Source: Kocuria rosea subsp. polaris (GTDB lineage: Bacteria; Actinomycetota; Actinomycetes; Actinomycetales; Micrococcaceae). From it: a DNA stretch of 64,000 nt. Location of the stretch: the NCBI GenBank assembly GCA_023896275.1, contig MLDA01000010.1, positions 1 to 64,000 of the forward strand, given 5' to 3'. Within the stretch, counting starts at the first letter, position 1; every line of letters starts with the position of its first letter. Of this stretch, positions 8,507 to 19,393 are shown in pieces. The notes under the pieces are model-generated. The model did not search any database, was not told the DNA's origin, and worked only from the letters and a program-made list of their open reading frames with translations. The position numbers and the translations under genes were made by a program.

Positions 8507-9421
8507 ATGGCTGCACGACGACGGCGGCGGCGCCGTTTCAGGGCCTTCCTCACTCTGGCCCTCAGCGTCGCCGTCGTCGCCGCGGGCATCTACGGCGTCT
8601 CGCGGTACGCGGACGAATCTCAATTCCTCGTCCGTGAGCAGTGCACCGCGTTCATCGGATCCGAACGGCATACGCTCGCGCCGGACCAAGCGGCGAACGC
8701 GGCCCTGATCGGTGCCGTTTCCGTCGAGCGCGGCCTGCGTGCCCGCGCGGCGACGATCGGCATCGCGACGGCGATGCAGGAATCGAAGCTGCGCAACATC
8801 GACTATGGGGACGAGGCCGGTCCCGACTCTCGCGGGCTGTTCCAACAGCGCCCCTCGCAGGGCTGGGGCACGGAGGAACAGGTCATGGACCCCCTCTACG
8901 CCGCCAACCGTTTCTACGCGGAACTCGAGGGCTTCGACTATTCGTCGATGCGCGTCACCGAGGCCGCGCAGAAGGTCCAGCGCAGCGCGTTCCCCGAGGC
9001 CTACGAGAAACACGAGCCGACCGCTCGCGCTTTCGCCTCCGCGCTGACCGGCCACTCCCCGGCCTCCCTCGACTGCACCCTCCGCCGCGCCGAGGCCGCC
9101 GGCGACGCCGCTGCCGTGCGCGACCAGCTGAGTGAGCAGCACAGCCCCTTGCTCGCCGCGCGGGCCGAAGTGGACGGGCGCCGGCTCAGCATCCCGACAC
9201 ATGCCTCCGGCGGGCTCGTGGATTCGAACGAACAGACCCAGCGCACGGGTTGGTCGATTGCGCAGTGGGCGGTCGCCCGTGCCGGCGCGGAGAACATCGA
9301 GTCCGTCTCCTTCGGGGGACTGATCTGGAACCGGGCGGAGAGCCGCTGGGTCCAGGGCAGCACGACCGACGGGCACGTGATCGTCACGGTCTCGGCCGCC
9401 GCGGGCTCCCCTACCGGATGA
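8507..9421 (+). CDS. Membrane-anchored lysozyme-fold-like protein, function unknown
   Basis: The product is 304 aa. A basic N-terminus (MAARRRRRRRF) precedes one transmembrane helix at about 12-32, and the rest should be extracellular. The segment AMQESKLRNIDYGDEAGPDSRGL...QRPSQGWGT resembles the start of transglycosylase/lysozyme-like domains (a Glu following a helix, then G-LFQ-like). Peptidoglycan binding or cleavage is therefore plausible but unproven. It starts 3 nt after dapD, so it is likely cotranscribed, and it overlaps the convergent next gene by 11 bp. Homologues are common in Arthrobacter-like genomes and are sometimes mislabelled as heavy-metal transporters. Confidence 0.7.
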   Translation: MAARRRRRRRFRAFLTLALSVAVVAAGIYGVSRYADESQFLVREQCTAFIGSERHTLAPDQAANAALIGAVSVERGLRARAATIGIATAMQESKLRNIDYGDEAGPDSRGLFQQRPSQGWGTEEQVMDPLYAANRFYAELEGFDYSSMRVTEAAQKVQRSAFPEAYEKHEPTARAFASALTGHSPASLDCTLRRAEAAGDAAAVRDQLSEQHSPLLAARAEVDGRRLSIPTHASGGLVDSNEQTQRTGWSIAQWAVARAGAENIESVSFGGLIWNRAESRWVQGSTTDGHVIVTVSAAAGSPTG

Positions 9422-10013
9422 GCCGGATCATCGGCTCGAGGTAGCTGCGCAACAGGGTCTCGTCGTGCACGAGCTCCTGGCTCAGGATCACGGTCCGGTC
9501 CCCCACGAGCCACGCCCGGCGTTCGGCCAACGGCAGCTCGACCATGTTCAGCGTCAGGACGTCTTTCGGGTCCCGCTCCAGGGAGCGCTCCTCGACTAGC
9601 GACTCGAGAACCTGCCGGCGGCCCGCGGCGGCGTGTTCGCGACTCAGCGCGTTGTACTCGCGGCGCCGCTCGTGCGCCCAGTCGGTCGCCGCCCCGTAAT
9701 GGGCGCGGAGCAGGCGCTGCAGCGACGGTGAGGACCGGTAGGCGTTGAAGTGCGGCTGCCCGAGCAGCCCCGGCTCGGGTGTCTCGGTCTCATCAGGTGA
9801 GCCGTCGGCGTCGTACCGCGTGACGATGCGCCGCCACCACTGGTGCCACTCCTGGCACAGCTCGGCGAACTCGGCCCGGCTGAACTCATCGGCGGCGCGC
9901 GGCTTCACCGGCGGGCTCAGCGGGCTCAGCATCGGGGTCTGCGGCGAATCGCAGAGCGCAGGTGAGGCGCTGCGGAGGCCGGCCAGATCGCGGAGGTAGA
10001 GCGCGATCAGCAT
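9411..10013 (-). CDS. Conserved hypothetical protein, actinobacterial
   Basis: The product is 200 aa with no motif I recognise. Features include a Pro-rich stretch near residue 30, a WHQWWRRIV segment, a Glu/Arg-rich helical middle, and a C-terminus ending PMIRLIR. The start chosen is ATG 10013 (MLIALYLRDLAGL); an ATG 54 nt upstream is also in frame. Its 3' end overlaps the convergent 8507-9421 gene by 11 bp. Confidence 0.6.
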   Translation of the reverse strand: MLIALYLRDLAGLRSASPALCDSPQTPMLSPLSPPVKPRAADEFSRAEFAELCQEWHQWWRRIVTRYDADGSPDETETPEPGLLGQPHFNAYRSSPSLQRLLRAHYGAATDWAHERRREYNALSREHAAAGRRQVLESLVEERSLERDPKDVLTLNMVELPLAERRAWLVGDRTVILSQELVHDETLLRSYLEPMIRLIR

Positions 10014-10155
10014 ACTTATGTGACTTCTGGCCGATACCTGCCAGCCCGGACCGGAGCGCTCGAACACTGCAACCGCCCATCACTCGTGAGACTTCTTAGT
10101 CTGTGAGATCCACCGTAGCCCCGGCGGTGGCCCCGCGCCACCATTTTAACCGCGA

Positions 10156-10193
10156 ACGGCGCCGGCGAGTACCTGGGTACTCACCGGCGCCGT
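10156..10193 (-). terminator. Hairpin terminator of gltA
   Basis: An 18-bp stem with one G-U type mismatch and a 2-nt loop (GGCGCCGGCGAGTACC paired with GGTACTCACCGGCGCC). It lies 25 nt beyond the gltA stop. Confidence 0.7.
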
Positions 10194-10217
10194 GCGTCGT
10201 GGTGCGGTGCGCCGGCC

Positions 10218-11501
<1,284 letters not shown>

Positions 11502-11617
11502 AACCTCTCCTTGGTTCGGAGTGAAGGTGGATCGAGCGTCAACGCGATTGCGCCTCAGCAATAATCAGGCAACACGGTACCGGCATGACGTACAACATAT
11601 CTAATCGACGCTCTGCT

Positions 11618-12736
11618 TTACGGCCCCTTGACAGCGGCCGTGAGTCGTGCTGTCGCAGCATCGATTCGCTCGTCCACAGCCGTCAAAGCTACTCGCACGT
11701 AACCTTCTCCGGCGTCCCCGTAGAAGCTACCGGGCCCGACGACGATTCCGAGCTCTGCGAGCCGGCCGACCGTCGTCCACGTGTCCTCACCCGCGGTGCA
11801 CCAGAGATAGAGACCCGCCTGCGAGTGCTCGATACGCAGCCCGAACGCCTCGAGTGCGGGAATCAGGCGCTCGCGCCGACCGCGGTAGAGGTCCTTCTGG
11901 GTCTGGACGTGGGCGTCGTCGGCAAGGCCGACGCGCATGGCCTCCTGCACCGGGTAGGGCACGATCATGCCCGCGTGTTTCCGGTTGTTAATCAGGCTCG
12001 GCAGCAGGTTGGGGGCCCCAGCGACGAAGGCGGCGCGGTAGCCGGCCACGTTGGACTGCTTCGACATCGAGTACACGGCCAGCAGGTCGGTGTGATCGCC
12101 TCCGCTGACGGCCTCTTCGAGCAGGCCCGGCACACCACCCTCCCAATCGCCCCAGCCCAGCTCGGAGTAGCACTCGTCGGAGGCGACGACCGCTCCGAGA
12201 TCACGGGCGTCGGACACGACCTCGGCCAGGGACTCTGCGGAGCGGACGATGCCGGTCGGGTTGCCCGGGGAGTTCACCCAGACGAGCTTGACCCGCGAGC
12301 GGACGTCGTCCTCCAGGTCACGCAGGGAGTCGGCGGCGACGGCGGTCGCTCCGGCGAGCTTCGCGCCGATGTCATAGGTCGGGTAGGCCACCACGGGGCG
12401 CACGACGACGTCGCCCTCCCCCAGCCCGAGCAGCAGCGGCAGCCACGCGACGAGCTCCTTGGAACCGACAGTGGGCATGACGTTCGCCGGGTCCAGGCCC
12501 GGGACGCCGCGGCGGCGCGCGAACCAGTCCGCGATGGACTGGCGCAGCGCCTCGGTGCCATGAGTCGTCGGGTACCCGGGCGCGTCAGCAGCGGCCCGCA
12601 GGGCGTCCTGGATGACGGCCGGCGTCGGGTCGACGGGCGTGCCGATCGACAAGTCGACCGTCCCCCCTGGGTGCCGCGCGGCCTGCTCGCGGTATGGTCG
12701 CAGCGACTCCCAGGGGTAGTCCGGCAGCGTCAGCAT
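11618..12736 (-). CDS. dapC: Succinyldiaminopimelate transaminase (DapC type)
   Basis: The product is 372 aa, a class I/II PLP aminotransferase. Motifs are NSPGNPTG, SDECYSELGW and the PLP lysine in SMSKQSNVAGYR. Its position directly after fdxA (5 nt gap) is the conserved actinobacterial fdxC-dapC arrangement, which supports DapC over other aminotransferases. It makes N-succinyl-LL-diaminopimelate, the DapE substrate. The start is ATG 12736; the reading frame stays open upstream into the antisense-free part of fdxA, which is overlap and not protein. Confidence 0.87.
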   Translation of the reverse strand: MLTLPDYPWESLRPYREQAARHPGGTVDLSIGTPVDPTPAVIQDALRAAADAPGYPTTHGTEALRQSIADWFARRRGVPGLDPANVMPTVGSKELVAWLPLLLGLGEGDVVVRPVVAYPTYDIGAKLAGATAVAADSLRDLEDDVRSRVKLVWVNSPGNPTGIVRSAESLAEVVSDARDLGAVVASDECYSELGWGDWEGGVPGLLEEAVSGGDHTDLLAVYSMSKQSNVAGYRAAFVAGAPNLLPSLINNRKHAGMIVPYPVQEAMRVGLADDAHVQTQKDLYRGRRERLIPALEAFGLRIEHSQAGLYLWCTAGEDTWTTVGRLAELGIVVGPGSFYGDAGEGYVRVALTAVDERIDAATARLTAAVKGP

Positions 12737-12741
12737 CCGGC

Positions 12742-13065
12742 TCAGCCCTGGTTCTGCGGCGGCAGGGCGGACACGAAGGGGTGGTCCTTGCCGGTGTTGC
12801 CCACCTTCGCCGCACCTCCCGGGGAACCGATCTCGTCGAAGAACTCGACATTCGCCTTGTAGTAGTCGGACCACTCGTCGGGGACATCGTCCTCGTAGTA
12901 GATGGCCTCGACGGGGCAGACTGGCTCGCAGGCGCCACAGTCGACGCATTCGTCCGGATGGATGTACAGCGAACGGTCGCCCTCGTAGATGCAGTCGACG
13001 GGGCATTCGTCGATGCAGGCCTTGTCTTTCACGTCCACGCACGGCTGGGCGATGATGTAGGTCAC
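12742..13065 (-). CDS. fdxA: 7Fe ferredoxin (3Fe-4S + 4Fe-4S)
   Basis: The product is 107 aa starting VTYIIAQPCVDVKDK. Cluster ligands appear as C-x7-C-x3-CPVDC and C-VDCGACEPVCP, typical of actinobacterial FdxA/FdxC. It is a small cytosolic electron carrier. The GTG start at 13065 gives the standard N-terminus and has a GGAAGG upstream; the open frame continues to 13179 without conserved sequence. The C-terminal tail (about residues 75-107) is longer than in minimal ferredoxins, as is normal in this family. Confidence 0.93.
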   Translation of the reverse strand: MTYIIAQPCVDVKDKACIDECPVDCIYEGDRSLYIHPDECVDCGACEPVCPVEAIYYEDDVPDEWSDYYKANVEFFDEIGSPGGAAKVGNTGKDHPFVSALPPQNQG

Positions 13066-13212
13066 TGAACCCGCTGCCTTCCTACTGGTCTGTGTTCTCG
13101 AAGCTTGCGTCGCCGCCCCGCACGGAGGTCCGGGCGCACGACTAGGTACCAGCTTAGTCCCTGCGCCCGCACACAGCATTCGGTCTCCTGGTGTGACGGT
13201 AGGCTACTTAAT

Positions 13213-13464
13213 GTGACCATCCGCTCCTTCGATGACCTCCCCGCCGGCGAACGAATCGTCGTGCGCTACCGGCTGCGCGCATCCGGGCACGGGCCCACGC
13301 TCTCCGACGCGCTGGGCACCTTCGTCGGGCTCGACGCGGACGACGACGGCGCCACCGTCGTCGTGATCGAGACCCGCGCCGGGGCGGTCAAGGTGCCGCT
13401 GGCGGACATCACCCACGCGAAGCAGGTGCCGCCAGCACCGCCGCGCCGCCGCCGCGGGGCGTGA
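13213..13464 (+). CDS. Small protein resembling the N-terminal SH3-like domain of Rv0428c-type GNATs
   Basis: The product is 83 aa starting VTIRSFDDLPAGERIVVRY and ending in a basic tail PPRRRRGA. The beta-rich pattern, with repeated Val/Ile and a VKVPLADITHAKQVP end, resembles the small SH3-like domain that precedes GNAT domains in some actinobacterial proteins. No acetyltransferase domain follows here. The GTG start is supported by a -10 TAGGCT (13200-13205) seven nt upstream. Function unknown. Confidence 0.6.
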   Translation: MTIRSFDDLPAGERIVVRYRLRASGHGPTLSDALGTFVGLDADDDGATVVVIETRAGAVKVPLADITHAKQVPPAPPRRRRGA

Positions 13465-13528
13465 TCTTCGCTTCATCTCCGGTTTGAAAACACCAATCAC
13501 TTCGTTCTCTTCCCGTATGATGGCAGGC

Positions 13529-14038
13529 ATGTCTTCCGCCAAAGCCGCAACCGACGAAGAACTCCAGGCCCGCGCTCGCGCCCTGAGTTCGCCGCTGCGA
13601 CTGCGCATTCTGCGCCTGTGCCTGCACAAGGCACGCACCAACAAGGAAATCGCGGACCTGCTCGAGATCAACCCCGCCACGAGCCTGCACCACGTGCGCA
13701 CGCTGCTGAGCAACGGGTTCCTCGAGGCGGGCGAGACGCGCCGCGGCAACCGCGGCGCCAAGGAGGTCCCCTACCGTGCGACGCGCATGTCCTGGGGCAC
13801 CAAGATCCCCGATGCGGCACCGGTCCTCGTCGACACGTTCCTCCAGGAGATCGACGGGCTCGCACCGGACGAGATCCAGGTGATGCGGATCGGGCTCAAG
13901 CTCACCGAGGAAGACCAGCGGGAGATGCTCGGGCGGATCAAGGATCTGCTCGCCGAATATGCGATGCGCCCGGCGGACGACGACGGCGTGGCCACCTCGC
14001 TCTTCCTGGCCCACCACCTCGACCAGACCGCGGGCTGA
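13529..14038 (+). CDS. Winged-helix (ArsR-like) transcriptional regulator
   Basis: The product is 169 aa. The N-terminal HTH is clear: LSSPLRLRILRLCLHKARTN, KEIADLLEINPATSLHHVRTL, followed by a wing with RRGNRGAKEVPY. The C-terminal half is acidic and helical and may form the dimer interface. No metal-binding Cys pair is seen. The ATG at 13529 is chosen because TATGAT (13516-13521) is 7 nt upstream, matching the leaderless pattern; in-frame ATG 13517 and TTG 13484 are less likely. Target genes are unknown. Confidence 0.82.
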   Translation: MSSAKAATDEELQARARALSSPLRLRILRLCLHKARTNKEIADLLEINPATSLHHVRTLLSNGFLEAGETRRGNRGAKEVPYRATRMSWGTKIPDAAPVLVDTFLQEIDGLAPDEIQVMRIGLKLTEEDQREMLGRIKDLLAEYAMRPADDDGVATSLFLAHHLDQTAG

Positions 14039-14050
14039 GGCCGGGCTCGC

Positions 14051-14479
14051 CTACCGGCGGCGGCGCAGGGCCGCGGCCGAGAGGAACAGTGCGACGATGG
14101 TCGCGGCGACGAGTCCGAACGTCCAGAGCGACCCGGCCAGCGCAGGGCCGAACATGTGCTCGCGGTTGCTCCACGGGACGATGAGCCAGTTGACCGAGTC
14201 GAACGAGATGAGCGCGACGACGCCGTAGGCCAGCGTGCCCGCGAGCGCTGCGGCCCAGAGCCGCTCCGAGTACGTCGCCGCCAGCGTGAAGAACGCCGTC
14301 GCAAGCACGAGCGCGGCGACCGCACCCCACGTCACAGGAGTGTCGCCCACGTAAAGGATCTGCCCGTGCAGCATCGTTCCGAGCAGCGCCGTGAGCAACC
14401 CGGCGACGATGGCGGCGATCCCTCCGACGATGGTGCCGTACCGGGCGCTCGTGGGCTGGCTGGCCTGCTGCTGCGTCAT
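14051..14479 (-). CDS. Four-helix membrane protein, unknown
   Basis: The product is 142 aa starting MTQQQASQPTSARYG. Four hydrophobic segments lie at about 16-38, 47-68, 75-98 and 115-137, with a basic C-terminus RRRR. The Shine-Dalgarno GGAAGG precedes ATG 14479. No family motif is recognised. It is convergent with the ArsR-like gene (12 nt between stops). Confidence 0.7.
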   Translation of the reverse strand: MTQQQASQPTSARYGTIVGGIAAIVAGLLTALLGTMLHGQILYVGDTPVTWGAVAALVLATAFFTLAATYSERLWAAALAGTLAYGVVALISFDSVNWLIVPWSNREHMFGPALAGSLWTFGLVAATIVALFLSAAALRRRR

Positions 14480-14555
14480 GGGTCCTTCCAGAGGGTCTCG
14501 AGAGGTCCGGATCAGTCTACGCGCCTTGGGCGCAGCTCCGTCCCGGGACGCGAGA

Positions 14556-14597
14556 ACGCCCCGCCGCCACCGGTGCGAACCGGTGGCGACGGGGCGT
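14556..14597 (-). terminator. Hairpin terminator of typA
   Basis: A 19-bp stem with one G-U type pair and a GCGA tetraloop (ACGCCCCGCCGCC... pairing with ...GGCGACGGGGCGT). It lies 19 nt beyond the typA stop. Confidence 0.72.
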
Positions 14598-14616
14598 CGT
14601 CGTGCAAGGAAGCAGG

Positions 14617-16524
<1,908 letters not shown>

Positions 16525-16603
16525 GCGTAAATGACTCGCTTCGAGTAGAGGGAGCGGGCGCGCAAAGGCCCAGACATGTCCAGTCTAGCCGCTGTAGACG
16601 CAG

Positions 16604-16643
16604 ACGGCGTATCGTGCTCCGAAAATAGTGCACGATACGCCGT
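16604..16643 (-). terminator. Terminator of the oligopeptide ABC operon
   Basis: A perfect 14-bp stem (ACGGCGTATCGTGC / GCACGATACGCCGT) with a 12-nt A-rich loop. It lies 12 nt after the ATPase stop and before typA. Confidence 0.72.
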
Positions 16644-16655
16644 CGCGTGGCTGCG

Positions 16656-18353
16656 TCAGTCGACGCGCAGTCCCTGCTCGCGGAGCAGTGCGCGGCGCGC
16701 TTCGCGCCGTTCACGTTGCTCGTCGGGGTCCGGAACCGGAGCCGCCGCCAGAAGCCGCTTGGTGTAATCCTCCTGCGGCGTGTGGAGCACCGTAGCGGTC
16801 GGGCCCTGTTCGATTGCGCGGCCGTCCTTCATGACGACCACCTGGTGCGCGAGCAGATCGACGACGGCCAGATCGTGACTGACGAACAGGCACGCGAACT
16901 CGTATTCCGCCTGCAGTTCGGCGATCATCTCGAGCACCGACGCCTGCACGGAGACGTCGAGCGCCGACGTCGGTTCATCGGCGATGAGCAGCTCCGGTTT
17001 GAGCGTCAGTGCGCGAGCGATGGAGATTCGCTGGCGCTGGCCGCCGGAGAGCTCGTGCGGGTAGCGGTTCAGGACGCTGCGCGGGAGCCTGACGGCGTCG
17101 AGGAGCTCCCCGGCACGTGCGAGTCTCTCCTTCCTGTTCCCGACCTTGTGAATGACCATCGGCTCGGTGATGCAGTCGCCGATCGGGAAGCGCGGGTTCA
17201 GCGATGCGGCCGGGTCCTGGAACACGACGCCGATCCTGCGGCGAACCGCCTTCGCTTCCTTCGGAGGCAGGGTGGCGAGATTCTCCCCCTGAACGGCAAG
17301 GGTCCCGCTGGCCACGGGCAGCAGTCCGAGGACCGCTTTGGCGATGGTCGATTTTCCGGAACCGGACTCCCCCACGATGCCGAGGATCTCGTTGCTCGCG
17401 ACGTCGAAGGAGACCCCTTCGACGGCACGGAACTTGTGTCCTCGCATGTCGTACTCGAGGACGAGGTCTTTGGCCTCGAGCACGAGCCGGCGCTCTCGCT
17501 CCGGCTCGCCCGAACGCTCGGCACTCGCGAGCGCCTCGTCGGCATGCCGCAATCGCGGGACGGCCTCGAGGAGCTTCTGCGTGTACGGGTGCTGCGGACG
17601 GGTGAGGACATCCTTGACCGTCCCGGTCTCCACGAGGTCGCCACGGAACATGACGGCCACGCGGTCGGCCATGTCGGCCACCACGCCCATGTTGTGGGTG
17701 ATCAGCAGGATGCCCGTGCCCAGTTCGTCTTTCAGGCGGCGCAGGAGGTCCAAAATCTCCGCCTGCACCGTCACGTCGAGCGCCGTCGTCGGCTCGTCCG
17801 CGATGATGACCTTGGGATTGCACGAGATCGCCATCGCGATCACGATGCGCTGGCGCTGCCCTCCCGAGAACTGGTGGGGGTACTGCTTGATGCGCTTGGC
17901 AGGGTCCGGGATGCCCACCTGTCCGAGCAGTTCGACGGATCGCTCCACCGCCTCCTGCCCGTAGGCCAGGTCATGCAGTTCGAGCGCCTCGGTCATCTGC
18001 CGCTCGACGGTCAGCACGGGGTTCAACGCCGTCATCGGTTCCTGAAAGACCATGGCGATGTTGGTCGCGCGCATTTTGCGGATGCGCTCGGGGTCCATCC
18101 CGACGACGTTGCGCTCCCCGACACTGGCCGCACCGGAGATGTGGGCGTTCATCGGGAGAAGCCCCATCGCCGCGGTAGACGTTACGGACTTGCCGGAGCC
18201 GGACTCGCCGACGAGTGCCACGACTTCGCCGGGCTGGACATCGAGGCTGAGCTTCTTGACCGCGTCGACGTCGCCGAACTCGGTATCGAACGTGACACTC
18301 AAATCGGTGAAGCTCAGTACCGCCGTTGAGCGGCGGTCGTTGGTCGTACTCAT
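16656..18353 (-). CDS. Dipeptide/oligopeptide ABC transporter, fused double ATPase (DppD-DppF type)
   Basis: The product is 565 aa with two complete ABC domains. The first spans about residues 10-260 (GESGSGKSVTS, FSGGQRQRIVIA, VIIADEPTTALD) and the second about 300-545 (GESGSGKSTIA, LSGGQRQRISIA, LLIADEPTSALD). Each is followed by an oligopeptide-type extension with YTQKLL/YTKRLL. This is a fusion of the usual separate DppD and DppF. Its start overlaps the upstream permease stop by 4 nt. It energises peptide uptake with the two permeases and binding protein of the same operon. It is the last gene before a clear terminator. Confidence 0.9.
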   Translation of the reverse strand: MSTTNDRRSTAVLSFTDLSVTFDTEFGDVDAVKKLSLDVQPGEVVALVGESGSGKSVTSTAAMGLLPMNAHISGAASVGERNVVGMDPERIRKMRATNIAMVFQEPMTALNPVLTVERQMTEALELHDLAYGQEAVERSVELLGQVGIPDPAKRIKQYPHQFSGGQRQRIVIAMAISCNPKVIIADEPTTALDVTVQAEILDLLRRLKDELGTGILLITHNMGVVADMADRVAVMFRGDLVETGTVKDVLTRPQHPYTQKLLEAVPRLRHADEALASAERSGEPERERRLVLEAKDLVLEYDMRGHKFRAVEGVSFDVASNEILGIVGESGSGKSTIAKAVLGLLPVASGTLAVQGENLATLPPKEAKAVRRRIGVVFQDPAASLNPRFPIGDCITEPMVIHKVGNRKERLARAGELLDAVRLPRSVLNRYPHELSGGQRQRISIARALTLKPELLIADEPTSALDVSVQASVLEMIAELQAEYEFACLFVSHDLAVVDLLAHQVVVMKDGRAIEQGPTATVLHTPQEDYTKRLLAAAPVPDPDEQRERREARRALLREQGLRVD

Positions 18354-19393
18354 GCGTTGGCCTTCGCTTTCTTCTTGCTGCGCTTCTGCGTCTGCCGCGG
18401 GTCGAAGGCATCGCGCAGGCCGTCGCCGATGAAGTTCACGCTCAGCGCGATAGAGACGATGATGACACCGGGCCACCAGAACAACCACGGCCGGTTCGTG
18501 AACGAGTTCTGGTATTCGCTGATCAGCAGGCCCAGAGAGGACTCCGGCGAACGGACGCCGAAGCCGAGGAAGCTCAGAGAGGTCTCCAGGAGGATAGCGC
18601 CGGCGATCGCAAACGTTGCATTCACGACGATGACGCCCACGGTGTTGGGCAGCAGGTGTTTGAAGATGATGCGGCCGTAGGACGCGCCCATCGACTGCGC
18701 GGCCGCCACGAACTCGCGTTCGCGCAGCGAGAGGATCTCACCGCGCACGAGACGTGCCAGCCCGGTCCAGGTCACCAGACCGAGAACGAGCGCCAGAAAG
18801 ATGATCGAACCTCCCAGGTTGCCAGCCATCTGGCCCAGCACGGCGGCGAGTACCAGCAACGGAATCACGATGAAGAGGTCCGTGATGCGCATCAGGATCG
18901 AATCGACCCAGCCGCGGAAGTACCCGGCGACAGCACCGATGATCGCTCCGATGACCGTCGCCACGGCTCCGACGATTACGGCAATGATGATGGACTTCTG
19001 CGTCCCGCGCATAACAAGCGCGAAGTAGTCCTTGCCGGTGTTCTCCTGCCCGAACGGGTGCTCCCCCCAGCGAAGACCGTCCCCGCCCAGCCAGCCTGGG
19101 AGCAGGCTCAAGGTCGGTCGGCCACCGTCGACGACGGTGCCGGCCTCGTAGTACGCCTTGCCCCACCAACCGGGAATCCCGGCGAAGCCGATCGACGAGA
19201 AGGCCATGACGGTGATGAAGATCAGGACGCAGACGGAGATCATGGCGGCCTTGTGGTGCAGGAAGCGACGGCGGATCATCTGCCCCTGCGACAGGGACTC
19301 CGCGTCTTCCTGGATGAGCCGAGCGTCTTCCGCCTCGGCCAGCGAATAGGTGTCGCCCTTGACCGGCGATGTCTGATGCTTGGGAGTACTCAT
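18350..19393 (-). CDS. Dipeptide/oligopeptide ABC permease (DppC type)
   Basis: The product is 347 aa. A long cytosolic N-terminus of about 40 residues is followed by a first transmembrane helix near 45-70 and a periplasm-side loop of about 75 residues. The binding-protein-dependent permease core carries the EAA loop EREFVAAAQSMGASYGRII. The C-terminus is Lys-rich (QTQKRSKKKAKANA). Start and stop both overlap neighbouring genes by 4 nt, so all three are translationally coupled. Confidence 0.9.
   Translation of the reverse strand: MSTPKHQTSPVKGDTYSLAEAEDARLIQEDAESLSQGQMIRRRFLHHKAAMISVCVLIFITVMAFSSIGFAGIPGWWGKAYYEAGTVVDGGRPTLSLLPGWLGGDGLRWGEHPFGQENTGKDYFALVMRGTQKSIIIAVIVGAVATVIGAIIGAVAGYFRGWVDSILMRITDLFIVIPLLVLAAVLGQMAGNLGGSIIFLALVLGLVTWTGLARLVRGEILSLREREFVAAAQSMGASYGRIIFKHLLPNTVGVIVVNATFAIAGAILLETSLSFLGFGVRSPESSLGLLISEYQNSFTNRPWLFWWPGVIIVSIALSVNFIGDGLRDAFDPRQTQKRSKKKAKANA

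Noticed and set aside
8507-9421. Heavy-metal transporter
   Set aside because: One transmembrane helix and an extracellular lysozyme-like stretch are seen, with no metal-binding or transport motif; such a name in databases would be a misannotation.
11618-13042. Extended 474-aa protein made of dapC plus upstream sequence
   Set aside because: The first ~100 residues come from reading fdxA in another frame; the conserved aminotransferase begins at 12736.
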